Assembly: GCF_004359615.1 (NCBI RefSeq)
Contig: NZ_SCWA01000005.1
Location: 1 to 64,000 of the forward strand
Direction: 5' to 3'
Length of the DNA: 64,000 bases
DNA from: Macrococcus brunensis
GTDB lineage: Bacteria; Bacillota; Bacilli; Staphylococcales; Staphylococcaceae
The position numbers and the translations under genes are program-made. The notes under the pieces are model-generated. The model had not been told where the DNA came from. It was given only the letters and a program-made list of their open reading frames with translations, and searched no databases. Below, piece after piece: positions 44,099 to 52,462 of the stretch. Positions within the stretch are counted from its first letter, which is position 1. Every line of letters begins with the position of its first letter.

Positions 44099-45337
44099 TT
44101 ATTCGGGTATCGGTTGTTTAAAGATATGGGTATGAACAGCAAGATAGAAGAGCAGCATACCGATAAGTCCCATGATGATGACATAGATGGACATCATCAT
44201 GCTATTTAAGACAACGCCGATAATCAGACCGGAACTTGCAACAAGACCGGCACCGCTGTAACCGAGAGAACTAAAAGCGATATAACTTGCACGTTTATCC
44301 TCTGGCATCAGTTTAGCCTGGAAGACTGAAATAATCGGTGTCTGCATCAGTTCACCGACTGTCGCAAAAAAGATGACAATGACAAGTAAATACCAGGTCG
44401 TCAGATAATGAGCCAGGCCATAGCCGGCTGTATAAAGAAAAGTGCCGAGTAGAAGGACATAGACCTGATTTCTACGTTCAGTTAATTTTGAGACCAGAAA
44501 AGTGATGGAGACAACAAGCAGTGTATTTTCAATAAGCAGGATACTCATCATACGAACACCGTCGACATGAATGCCGAAGAGATCAATCGGTTTAAAGGTG
44601 TTGTGCAGATGCACACCGATATAATTCGTCAATGCAAACTCTGCCGAAAAAACAAAAATCATTGCCGTTGTAAAGACGACGAAACGTCTATCCTTAAGCG
44701 CAACGCGATAACTACTGAGCAAATCTCTGACCCAGTGCGTCTCAACAACTTTGCGTACTTTATTGACAGTCGGGTCGATGAGATAGCGCTTAAAGATGAC
44801 GGTATTGATCAGCATGATAATAATGATACATATAAATAGAAAAATACGGTAGTCTTTGTAGAACAAACCGCCGATTGCTGTGCCGATTGCTGTCGCCAGA
44901 TTGTTTGTCCAGTAAGTTGTCACATACACAGACTTCCTCATTTCTTCGGTTGTCGAGTCAATGATAAGGGCTTCCAGTGCAGGGAATATCATTGCATTGC
45001 TGACAGCGGTCAGCATAAAAAAGAGTGTGACCAGCCACGGCTGATTGATGGCCGGATGAATGAAAATAGTCATCATCACAATTAGCACAGCAAACAAAAG
45101 CTGTCCTGCGACAAGCTGTCCTTTTCGACTGAAGCGGTCGGCAAAATAACCACCGCAGAGACCGCAGATCAGACCGAAAATGACGTTAAGACTCAGTAAA
45201 ATACCAGATGCCACCTTACCAAGTTCATCAGCGATATAAAGAACCATGAAAGGCATGACGCTCATACCGGCTGCATGATCAAAGAAACCACAGATGATTC
45301 TGAGTCTGACATTGGAGGGAAATTGTGAAAATTTCAT
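44099..45337 (-). CDS. Major facilitator superfamily transporter, drug-exporter type
   Basis: A 412-residue protein with twelve predicted membrane segments. The first loop has GGYFADRFSRKGQLVAGQLL, the MFS motif A (G-x-x-x-D-R/K-x-G-R/K type). The long central loop ends before segment seven. It resembles Firmicute multidrug or unknown-substrate exporters of the YqjV/MdtG type. Substrate unknown. GAGGA precedes the ATG at 45335-45337. Confidence 0.85.
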   Translation of the reverse strand: MKFSQFPSNVRLRIICGFFDHAAGMSVMPFMVLYIADELGKVASGILLSLNVIFGLICGLCGGYFADRFSRKGQLVAGQLLFAVLIVMMTIFIHPAINQPWLVTLFFMLTAVSNAMIFPALEALIIDSTTEEMRKSVYVTTYWTNNLATAIGTAIGGLFYKDYRIFLFICIIIIMLINTVIFKRYLIDPTVNKVRKVVETHWVRDLLSSYRVALKDRRFVVFTTAMIFVFSAEFALTNYIGVHLHNTFKPIDLFGIHVDGVRMMSILLIENTLLVVSITFLVSKLTERRNQVYVLLLGTFLYTAGYGLAHYLTTWYLLVIVIFFATVGELMQTPIISVFQAKLMPEDKRASYIAFSSLGYSGAGLVASSGLIIGVVLNSMMMSIYVIIMGLIGMLLFYLAVHTHIFKQPIPE

Positions 45338-45482
45338 TGTTGTATCCTCGTCCTTCTATAGAATAAATATATTATACCTATATTGATGATGAAATAGTTA
45401 TATTTTATAACATTATTCACTAGTCGGATGAGATAAAGCATAAGGCTTGATGAGCAATTAACAGGAATCAGTTGTCCAGTGC

Positions 45483-45513
45483 AAAAAAACCTCACACATC
45501 AGTGTAAGGTTTT
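45483..45513 (-). terminator. Terminator of the spermidine operon
   Basis: ACCTCACAC pairs with GTGTAAGGT (one mismatch), followed on the minus strand by seven Ts. It lies just after the speB stop. Confidence 0.8.
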
Positions 45514-45515
45514 GT

Positions 45516-46367
45516 CTATTTGGTGATCGCAAGCATGAGCTCGCGTGCGACTTTAGCTGCAACGGCATTTGATACACCTGATGCATCATAGGGTGGAGAG
45601 AGTTCCACAATATCGGCTGCCACAACGTTCAGCTGCTCGAATATTTTAAACGCTGGTTCCAGTTCCTTATAAGTCAGACCGCCTGGTTCTGGTGTGCCGG
45701 TACCAGGGAAGATGGAAGGATCGAGACAGTCAAGATCAATCGTGACATAGACCGGTGTATCTTTCAGTATATCTGGCAGGTCCTGCAAAGTATCGATAGA
45801 GAATTTTTCTAGCGTCGTATGCGCATTGCTCCAGTCGAATTCTTCTTTAGTGCCTGAACGGATGCCATATTGGAAGATACGGCCATCGCCTGTAATGTCA
45901 TGGATACGACGAACGACTGTCGCATGGCTTAACGGCTCGCCCATATAGTCGTCGCGTAAATCTGTATGGGCATCAAGCTGGACGAGTACAACTTCAGGAT
46001 ATTTTTCGTGGACTGCACGGAAGGGGCCGAGCGTTACTAAATGCTCGCCGCCAATCATAAAAGGCAGCTTACCCGCTGTTAAAATCTCGCGTGCTGTCGC
46101 TTCCAGCTCATCCAGTACTTTCACTTTGTTGCCGATCGTGATATCAACGTCTCCCGAATCCATGATGTTGACATCTTCCAGATCTTTATCTAAATAAGGA
46201 CTGTAGGTTTCTAAGCCATACGACTCAGAACGAATCGCATCTGCTGCAAAACGTGTCCCTGGACGATTTGAGACAGTGCCATCAAAAGGTGCACCGTAAA
46301 TAACGGTTGAGGCCTCGTCGAAAGTCGACTCACAGGCCATATAGACATGTTTATTCGGCTGCATCAT
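45516..46367 (-). CDS. speB: Agmatinase
   Basis: The 283-residue ureohydrolase hydrolyses agmatine to putrescine and urea. Dimanganese motifs: GGEHLVTLG, DAHTDLRDDY and DLDCLDPSIFPGTGTPEPGG. Length and motifs fit agmatinase rather than arginase, and the operon (arginine decarboxylase upstream) supports it. AAGGAG lies about 8 bases before the ATG pair at 46362-46367. It overlaps speE by 17 bases and is the last gene of the operon. Confidence 0.93.
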   Translation of the reverse strand: MMQPNKHVYMACESTFDEASTVIYGAPFDGTVSNRPGTRFAADAIRSESYGLETYSPYLDKDLEDVNIMDSGDVDITIGNKVKVLDELEATAREILTAGKLPFMIGGEHLVTLGPFRAVHEKYPEVVLVQLDAHTDLRDDYMGEPLSHATVVRRIHDITGDGRIFQYGIRSGTKEEFDWSNAHTTLEKFSIDTLQDLPDILKDTPVYVTIDLDCLDPSIFPGTGTPEPGGLTYKELEPAFKIFEQLNVVAADIVELSPPYDASGVSNAVAAKVARELMLAITK

Positions 46368-47211
46368 TCAGCATCTCCTTGACGAATGTCGGAAGGGCGA
46401 ATGCGCCTGTATGGATATCTGTATTGTAGTATTTCGTTTTAAGTCCAAGTTTATTCCATGCTTCTAAGTCGGCATCTTTTAATGGATCGAACTTCTTAGA
46501 CGCGAAGCCGAAGAGCCAGTGGCCTGACGGATAAGTCGGCATATGGAACTGATAGACACGTGTGATAGGGAAGAGACCTTTGATTTTTGAATGAGCACGT
46601 TTCATTTCATGTGCGTAGCTTGGATAGTACGGTGATTCGTGCTGATTGATTAAAATACCGTCGTCTGTCAGTACACGGAAACAGTTGTTATAGAAGTCAT
46701 GTGAGAACAAGCCTTCACCAGGACCGATTGGATCTGTAGAGTCAACTAAGATGAGGTCATAATAACCATCTTCTTTGTTCTTGACATAAGCAAGGCCATC
46801 TTCGAATAACAGTGTCACACGAGGATCTTCTAATTTGCCGGCAGTAATCGGCAGGTATTCCTGAGACAAGCGGACCACGCGTTCATCGATTTCGACCATA
46901 TCAATCTGTTCGATAGACGCATAACGCGTTAATTCACGCACAGTACCACCGTCACCGCCACCGATAACTAATACTTTTTTGATATTAGGATTTGTTGCCA
47001 TCGCTACGTGTGTAATCATATCGTGATAGACGAATTCATCTTTCTCATTCACCATCATTAAGCCGTCTAATGTGAAGAATGTACCAAATTCATCAGACTC
47101 AAAGAAGTCAATCTGCTGGAAATCAGACTGCTCAGAGTGGATATGTTTATTTGTTTTGATTGAAAAACGAACGTTATCTGTATGATTTTCTGTGTACCAA
47201 AGATCTAACAT
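46351..47211 (-). CDS. speE: Spermidine synthase
   Basis: The 286-residue aminopropyltransferase transfers the aminopropyl group from decarboxylated S-adenosylmethionine to putrescine. It has the nucleotide-binding VLVIGGGDGGTVRE and the catalytic region LVDSTDPIGPGEGLF. AAGGAGG precedes the ATG at 47209-47211. It follows speD by 12 bp. Confidence 0.95.
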   Translation of the reverse strand: MLDLWYTENHTDNVRFSIKTNKHIHSEQSDFQQIDFFESDEFGTFFTLDGLMMVNEKDEFVYHDMITHVAMATNPNIKKVLVIGGGDGGTVRELTRYASIEQIDMVEIDERVVRLSQEYLPITAGKLEDPRVTLLFEDGLAYVKNKEDGYYDLILVDSTDPIGPGEGLFSHDFYNNCFRVLTDDGILINQHESPYYPSYAHEMKRAHSKIKGLFPITRVYQFHMPTYPSGHWLFGFASKKFDPLKDADLEAWNKLGLKTKYYNTDIHTGAFALPTFVKEMLNDAAE

Positions 47212-47223
47212 GGATAATCCTCC

Positions 47224-47649
47224 TTATTTTACGTCGACTTCGACAGGTTTGAATGATTCTACGACGATTTCACCTTTAGAATACTTATGGATTTTGTCAG
47301 CCATACCGCGGCCGATTTCATATGAATCAGAGAGCTCAGCTTTTAATGCTTTTTCAAGGAAGTCTTCTGCTCTCCATGGGTCTACTGTATCACCACATGT
47401 GAAGACGTCAACTGATGCGTAACCATATTCAGGCCATGTATGGATTGTTAAATGAGATTCAGAGATGATGACAGCCCCTGATACACCGTAAGGATTGAAA
47501 GTATGGAAGCAGCTTTCAACGATAGTTGCACCTGATACGCGTGCCGCCTCGTTCATGATTTCTTCGATTTTATCGTGGTCTTTTAAGATGTCTTTGTCAC
47601 AGTTATAGTATTCGATTAAAACGTGTCTGCCTAAAGTTGTTAATTTCAT
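47224..47649 (-). CDS. speD: S-adenosylmethionine decarboxylase proenzyme
   Basis: The 141-residue pyruvoyl enzyme is of the short bacterial class. It self-cleaves at E64-S65 ([16 protein letters not shown]), and S65 becomes the pyruvoyl group. C84 in DVFTCGD is the conserved catalytic Cys. It supplies decarboxylated S-adenosylmethionine to SpeE. GAGGACAA precedes the ATG, and the speA stop lies 2 bases upstream. Confidence 0.95.
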   Translation of the reverse strand: MKLTTLGRHVLIEYYNCDKDILKDHDKIEEIMNEAARVSGATIVESCFHTFNPYGVSGAVIISESHLTIHTWPEYGYASVDVFTCGDTVDPWRAEDFLEKALKAELSDSYEIGRGMADKIHKYSKGEIVVESFKPVEVDVK

Positions 47650-47651
47650 TA

Positions 47652-49160
47652 TTAATTGTCCTCTTTTCTATTCATAATATAAACTTGATTTGAATTTTCA
47701 GTACCGATTTTGATGATAGGCTGGTTGTTGATGAACTGCCAGTAGTCAATGACTTCCTGTGAAATGCGTTCACCAGCCATCAGTATAGGAATACCCGGTG
47801 GATAAATCATTAATGATTCTGCACAGATTTCACCAAGTGCTTCTTCAATGGAGACGGGATGTTTCTCACCGTACAGAACTTCACGAAGGCCCATCGCCTG
47901 CTCCGGAATGGCAAGCTGCTTGAGCACCGGTGCATAGACTTCACGTGCTGCGTCATGGTGTTTATGACTAATATCCATGAGCGCATCTCTTAAACGTTCA
48001 AGGACATAGGCATTATCTGCTGCAGTCACAATCCCCATAACGACGTTAGGTTCAGCGAGCTCCATCTGAATGTTGTAGTCATTGCGTAACAGTTTATAGA
48101 TCTCAAAACCTGATAGATCGATTGATGAGTCGACATAGATGGTCAGTTTTGTTTCATCGAGGTCCTGATTATAAAGTCTGTTGAAATCATGGCCATCCAG
48201 CATATGAAACCCTGGGACAGCTGTGACTGCTTCTTTGAATTGACGGACATGCGGCATCAATGCCTGAATCCGTTTCTCGCCGTGTAAGGCCAGATGTTTA
48301 CGAGCGATATCGAGTGAAGACATCAGCAAGTAAGAAGCAGAAGTAGATGTCAGCATATTGATGACACTCTTCACTTTATGCGGGTCTACCCGGTGTCCTT
48401 TAACGAGCAGGACACTCGACTGTGTGAACGAGCCGCCTGTCTTATGAAGACTTGTTGCAGCAAGATCTGCACCTGCTTCCATGCTGGAAATAGGCAGTTC
48501 AGGCGAACATCTGAAGTGTGCACCGTGCGCTTCGTCGACAAGAACCGGCATATCATGCGCATGGGCAAGATCCACGATTGCTTTCAAGTCACTGACAGCA
48601 CCGAAGTAAGTCGGATTCATGATGAAAACAGCACGTGCATCAGGATGCTCTTCAATGGTTTTTCTGACTGTTTCTACACTTAAGTTATGAGCGATGCCGA
48701 ACTCTGTATCAAATTCAGGCAGTACATAAATTGGTGTGACATCAGCAAGGGCCATCGCATTCAGCACAGATTTATGGACATTGCGCGGTAGAATCAGTTT
48801 GTCACCAGGCTTACAGACAGAGAAAATCATAGCCTGAATGCCTTCAGTTGTGCCATTTACAAGGAAATGGGCCTGGTCAGCAAGGTATAAGTCAGCCATT
48901 AAATCCTGTGCTTCTTTGATGACACCTTTCGGGTTATCGTAATTATCCAGCTGCGGCATCGAGTTGACGTCATGACGCAAAGTAGAGCGGCCGTAGTAAT
49001 GAAGGTCTGTTTCACTATCGAGACCACGCTTATGTCCCGGTACATCGAAGCTGACGACATCCTGTTCTTCATATAATTTCAGTGCATCAAACAGAGGCGT
49101 CTGATTGTGCAATGTCTGATTGATAGGGGTTAAAGTCTTAAGTTTATAGGGTTTGAGCAA
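47652..49160 (-). CDS. speA: Arginine decarboxylase, PLP-dependent (Orn/Lys/Arg decarboxylase family)
   Basis: The 502-residue fold type I PLP enzyme of the B. subtilis SpeA type has [10 protein letters not shown] near the N-terminus, [10 protein letters not shown] (PLP-binding Asp), and [14 protein letters not shown] with the Schiff-base Lys. The agmatinase downstream argues for arginine rather than lysine as substrate. The start is probably TTG 49160, 7 bases after TTGGAGG; a GTG two codons earlier touches the ribosome site. First gene of the operon; its promoter should lie in 49165-49340. Confidence 0.9.
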   Translation of the reverse strand: MLKPYKLKTLTPINQTLHNQTPLFDALKLYEEQDVVSFDVPGHKRGLDSETDLHYYGRSTLRHDVNSMPQLDNYDNPKGVIKEAQDLMADLYLADQAHFLVNGTTEGIQAMIFSVCKPGDKLILPRNVHKSVLNAMALADVTPIYVLPEFDTEFGIAHNLSVETVRKTIEEHPDARAVFIMNPTYFGAVSDLKAIVDLAHAHDMPVLVDEAHGAHFRCSPELPISSMEAGADLAATSLHKTGGSFTQSSVLLVKGHRVDPHKVKSVINMLTSTSASYLLMSSLDIARKHLALHGEKRIQALMPHVRQFKEAVTAVPGFHMLDGHDFNRLYNQDLDETKLTIYVDSSIDLSGFEIYKLLRNDYNIQMELAEPNVVMGIVTAADNAYVLERLRDALMDISHKHHDAAREVYAPVLKQLAIPEQAMGLREVLYGEKHPVSIEEALGEICAESLMIYPPGIPILMAGERISQEVIDYWQFINNQPIIKIGTENSNQVYIMNRKEDN

Positions 49161-49355
49161 TCTCACACCTCCAAGATACAGAATTGTAAAATATAGTATG
49201 ACTTAACTTGAGGTTTTATATAACTACTAATTTATTTTTACCAAACAAATTGTAATGTATTACTAAACTGTTGGCAAGAAAAAAATTTGAATTTGCATAT
49301 GTTTTTTTGAAGGGGGAATAGTCTGTTAAGATAAAAGAAAAAAGGAGGCAATAGG

Positions 49356-50378
49356 ATGATTGGATACATTGGCTCATATACTAAAAAAGAAGGTAAAGGC
49401 ATCTACCGTTTTGTATTAAATGCGGAAGAGAAAAAAATCGAAACAGTTGAAACGGGCTACGAGGTGCCCGCATCAACATACGTCGTACAACACGGCGACT
49501 TTTTATATGGTATTAAAAAAGAAAACGATAAAGCAGGTGTCGCAGCTTATAAGATAGGGGAAGAAGGACAGCTTGAACTGATCAATGACTGTCTGGAATC
49601 AGCAGAATCTGGCTGTCATATCTCAGTCAGTCAGGACGGTAACTATCTGTTTGAAGCCGTTTACGGGGCAGCAGAAGCGCGTCTTTACAAGTTAGATACA
49701 GAAAGCGGTGCAATTCAGAAACTGATCAATGTAGTCGTGCAGGAGGGGCTTGGACCTAACGAAGATCGTCAGGATAAAGCACACACGCATTTCATTAAAG
49801 AAACACCGGACGGTAAAGCAGTGGCTGTCGACCTGGGGGCTGATGAGATTATCACCTTTACATTTGATGAAGACGGACTGAAGCGTGAACAGGCACTGAA
49901 AGTTCCGGCAGGCGCAGGTCCGAGACATCTCGTCTTCAATCAGAATGGCAGATACGCTTACGTCATGACAGAACTAAGCAATGAAGTATTTGTACTCAAA
50001 TACGATAATGGTGAGTTTGAACTATTGGAGCAGCATTTAGCAATTCCTGCTGATTTTAAAGAGAATACGCAAGGTGCAGCCATCCGCATGAGTCATGACA
50101 ACCAATTTGTTTATGCTTCAAACAGAGGTCACCAGAGCATTGCAGTCTTTAAAGTAGAAGAAGACGGTGCTGCACTGTCACTTGTAGAAATCGTCGACTG
50201 TGGTGGCGACTGGCCGCGTGACTTCAATATTTCAAATGATGATCAGTTCTTAGTCTGTGCACATGAAGTGAGCGGTAACGTTGTATTATTTGAACGTGAT
50301 GCGGAGACAGGCAGACTGACGCTTCTCGAGAAGGATCAGCAGGCAGCTGAAGGTGTCTGCGTACAATTCCTGTCATGA
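49356..50378 (+). CDS. pgl: Lactonase family beta-propeller protein (6-phosphogluconolactonase type)
   Basis: The 340-residue seven-bladed propeller is of the YbhE/Pgl family, with repeats such as GAGPRHLVFNQNGRYAYVMTEL and CGGDWPRDFNISNDDQFLVCAHE. Members hydrolyse 6-phosphogluconolactone in the oxidative pentose phosphate path or related lactones. No signal peptide. AAAGGAGG precedes the ATG. It overlaps the nitrilase-family gene by ATGA. Confidence 0.85.
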   Translation: MIGYIGSYTKKEGKGIYRFVLNAEEKKIETVETGYEVPASTYVVQHGDFLYGIKKENDKAGVAAYKIGEEGQLELINDCLESAESGCHISVSQDGNYLFEAVYGAAEARLYKLDTESGAIQKLINVVVQEGLGPNEDRQDKAHTHFIKETPDGKAVAVDLGADEIITFTFDEDGLKREQALKVPAGAGPRHLVFNQNGRYAYVMTELSNEVFVLKYDNGEFELLEQHLAIPADFKENTQGAAIRMSHDNQFVYASNRGHQSIAVFKVEEDGAALSLVEIVDCGGDWPRDFNISNDDQFLVCAHEVSGNVVLFERDAETGRLTLLEKDQQAAEGVCVQFLS

Positions 50379-51145
50379 GAATCGCACTCTATCAGATGGA
50401 AGTCGTGCCAGGCAGGCCGGACCTCGCAATGGAGAAAGTAGCCAGCTGGCTCCGCGGACTGGAAGGAATAGATATTGCTGTCCTGCCTGAAATGTGGAAT
50501 ACTTCTTACGAGTTAGAACGATTAGGTGAACTTGCTGATGAAAAAGGCAGACGTGAAATTGACTTTTTAAAAGGTCTGGCGCAGGAAAAAGGGATTCATA
50601 TTGTCGGCGGATCAATGGCGGTGTCAGAGGAAGAAAAGCATTTTAATAGAAGTGTCATCGTCAACAAGCAGGGAGAAGTGGCCTATCAATACGATAAAAT
50701 ACACTTAGTGCCGATGCTGGATGAACCGCGCTATTTATCAGCAGGAGAACAGTTTAAAACATTTGAACTCGCCGGAGAGAAAATGGGCGTCATCATCTGT
50801 TATGATTTAAGATTCCCCGAGCTGACACGCCGACTTGCTTTAGAAGGTGCAGAAATCATATACGTCGTCGCAGAGTGGCCGGAAGAACGAATGGATCATT
50901 TTACTGCACTGCTTAAAGCACGTGCGATAGAAAATCAGTGTTACATCGCAGCTTGTAATGCAGCAGGTGAATGTAACGGTACAGTCTTCGGCGGGCAATC
51001 GATGATTATAGAGCCGACTGGCCAAGTGCTCGCTGCAGCAAGCCAGAAAGAAGAAACAATCATCGCAGATATAGACATAGAACGTTCAACAGCAATCAGA
51101 CAGGCAATACCGGTATTTGAATCACGCCGACCAGAGTTATACTAG
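50375..51145 (+). CDS. Carbon-nitrogen hydrolase (nitrilase superfamily)
   Basis: The 256-residue hydrolase has the catalytic triad E39 (LPEMWN), K108 (YDKIHL) and C142 (ICYDLRFPE). It resembles the omega-amidase-like enzyme encoded near hld/agr in S. aureus. It is likely to cleave amides of alpha-keto acids or related compounds. It is coupled to the lactonase gene. Confidence 0.88.
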   Translation: MRIALYQMEVVPGRPDLAMEKVASWLRGLEGIDIAVLPEMWNTSYELERLGELADEKGRREIDFLKGLAQEKGIHIVGGSMAVSEEEKHFNRSVIVNKQGEVAYQYDKIHLVPMLDEPRYLSAGEQFKTFELAGEKMGVIICYDLRFPELTRRLALEGAEIIYVVAEWPEERMDHFTALLKARAIENQCYIAACNAAGECNGTVFGGQSMIIEPTGQVLAAASQKEETIIADIDIERSTAIRQAIPVFESRRPELY

Positions 51146-51151
51146 AGTTGG

Positions 51152-51184
51152 AAAACCGCTCCTCACGCGAGGAGCGGTTTTTTG
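51152..51184 (+). terminator. Terminator of the lactonase-nitrilase pair
   Basis: AAAACCGCTCCTC pairs with GAGGAGCGGTTTT, ending in a T-run. Confidence 0.92.
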
Positions 51185-51201
51185 GTGGGAATGGAGAGGG
51201 T

Positions 51202-51360
51202 GACTTACCAGCGATAAACGTGAAATATCGCTGGTAAGTCGGGTGAAAGCAAGGAAAATTATGAGTTATCAGCGATAAAAGAGAAATATCGCTGGTAACC
51301 CGGGTGAAATCGATAAAGTTTATGAGTTACCAGCGACAAATGAGGAATATCGCTGGTAAC
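51202..51360. repeat. Three tandem palindromes at the 3' end of the second NERD gene (array B)
   Basis: The units start 61 bp apart (stem positions 51205, 51266, 51327). Unit 1 has a perfect 15-bp inverted repeat, GACTTACCAGCGATA/TATCGCTGGTAAGTC. Units 2 and 3 have 13-bp stems with one mismatch each. All have 9-base purine-rich loops (AACGTGAAA, AAAGAGAAA, AATGAGGAA). The stretches between units share GGGTGAAA near their start and TATGAGTTA near the next stem. There are no T-runs. The array lies between the nitrilase terminator (ends 51184) and the NERD stop codon (51371). Confidence 0.9.
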
Positions 51361-51370
51361 TACTGACTCA

Positions 51371-52264
51371 CTATTTTAATTGATAGGTTCTATTTTTATT
51401 CGCGCCTTCTTTCGTACAGATTTTCTGTATGATTTCTCGTACCGTTGACTTAGGAAAACCGCTCCACTCACTGACTTCAGTTGATGTCAGTGGAGCATTT
51501 TTCAGCAGCGACATTTCTTTCATTAAATATATCAAAGCTGTCTGATTGTCACTGCATTGCTGGCAATGTTGACATGTTACATATCTCTTTTTCTGCTGAT
51601 GCACCATAGTTAATCTCCTGCACTTCGGACATCTCATACCTCGTTTATATTCTTCAAAAGGATAGTAATGAATTCTATCAAAATGCGCGCCTGAGTAATG
51701 AAATGACTTCATTTTCTCAGCATAAATAGAATGAGCAGGCTGCGGGACAATACTGGAAATAAATTCTACGAGCTTTTCTATCTGATATGGAAGAATAACA
51801 TGATCTGGCACAAAATCTGCAGACAAATTAAAACCAGGATTGATAAAAACGGTCTTACTGACAACTTTAGTCTTAATCTGCTGGTTCTTCAGAAAAGTCT
51901 CAAGCTTATAATGCGCCTTATTCAACTGGGACGTCACATCTGTATGAACATAGTCACGCTCAGACACGAACTGATAATTGATGATTTTATAATGGCCGGC
52001 AAAGTTCTTGATGTCAAAATGAAACAGAGTCTCCTTATGCCAGACCAGAAAGTCATATTGGCTGTTTCCTCGATACTTCAAATTAAAATCCCATAGTTTA
52101 ACGCATTCGGAATGATTGATGAGTTCATAAAATAGAGTTTCTCCTTCAACTCCGCGCAAATAAGTGGATAGTTTCATATCATCATGGTCATTCAAGATTA
52201 AACGTTGTTCAGCAGCCAGCAAGAACTTCTGATAATCTGATGGTTCATGTATTTTAATAAACAT
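51371..52264 (-). CDS. NERD-domain protein with zinc ribbon and C-terminal helix-turn-helix (paralogue 2)
   Basis: The 297-residue protein has the same build as the one at 22559-23461: a NERD domain (about 38-150; EGETLFYELINHSECVKLWDF, SQYDFLVWHKETLFHFDIKNFAGHYK), a four-Cys ribbon (MRCPKCRRLT...VTCQHCQQC) and a helix-turn-helix (LTSTEVSEWSGFPKSTVREIIQK). The DIKNF motif is identical in both. A palindromic array follows directly at its 3' end, as for paralogue 1. A long hairpin lies upstream (52314-52383). Function unknown. GAGGTGA precedes the ATG at 52262-52264. Confidence 0.82.
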   Translation of the reverse strand: MFIKIHEPSDYQKFLLAAEQRLILNDHDDMKLSTYLRGVEGETLFYELINHSECVKLWDFNLKYRGNSQYDFLVWHKETLFHFDIKNFAGHYKIINYQFVSERDYVHTDVTSQLNKAHYKLETFLKNQQIKTKVVSKTVFINPGFNLSADFVPDHVILPYQIEKLVEFISSIVPQPAHSIYAEKMKSFHYSGAHFDRIHYYPFEEYKRGMRCPKCRRLTMVHQQKKRYVTCQHCQQCSDNQTALIYLMKEMSLLKNAPLTSTEVSEWSGFPKSTVREIIQKICTKEGANKNRTYQLK

Positions 52265-52313
52265 ATATCACCTCAGCCTTATTCTAGGCGATGGTCAAGA
52301 AAACTCAAAAATA

Positions 52314-52383
52314 CAGAAAAAGACGAAATAGCATATCAAAGCATGCTGAAATTGATAAAATGCTTTCTTTTCGTCTTGTTCTG
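52314..52383. repeat. Long imperfect hairpin upstream of the second NERD gene
   Basis: CAGAA and AAGACGAAA (52314-52328) pair with TTTCGTCTT and TTCTG (52369-52383). Inside, AGCAT pairs with ATGCT and TATCAA with TTGATA, giving a nearly continuous stem of about 25 pairs. On the minus strand a five-T run follows the GTC stem, so it may act as a leader attenuator or terminator. Confidence 0.6.
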
Positions 52384-52421
52384 CTAAAAATCCATGCTAT
52401 TTAAAGAAATTCTACAGTCAT

Positions 52422-52457
52422 AAAAAAAGACTGCTGATTACGCGCGTCAGCAGTCTT
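52422..52457 (-). terminator. Terminator of the aldehyde dehydrogenase gene
   Basis: AAGACTGCTGA pairs with TCAGCAGTCTT, followed on the minus strand by a seven-T run. Confidence 0.9.
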
Positions 52458-52462
52458 GTCTT

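Noticed and set aside
51202-51360. Array B as a second CRISPR array
   Set aside because: The conserved part is palindromic and imperfect, the linkers are also partly conserved, there are only three units and no cas genes nearby. It is a tandem repeat, not a CRISPR.
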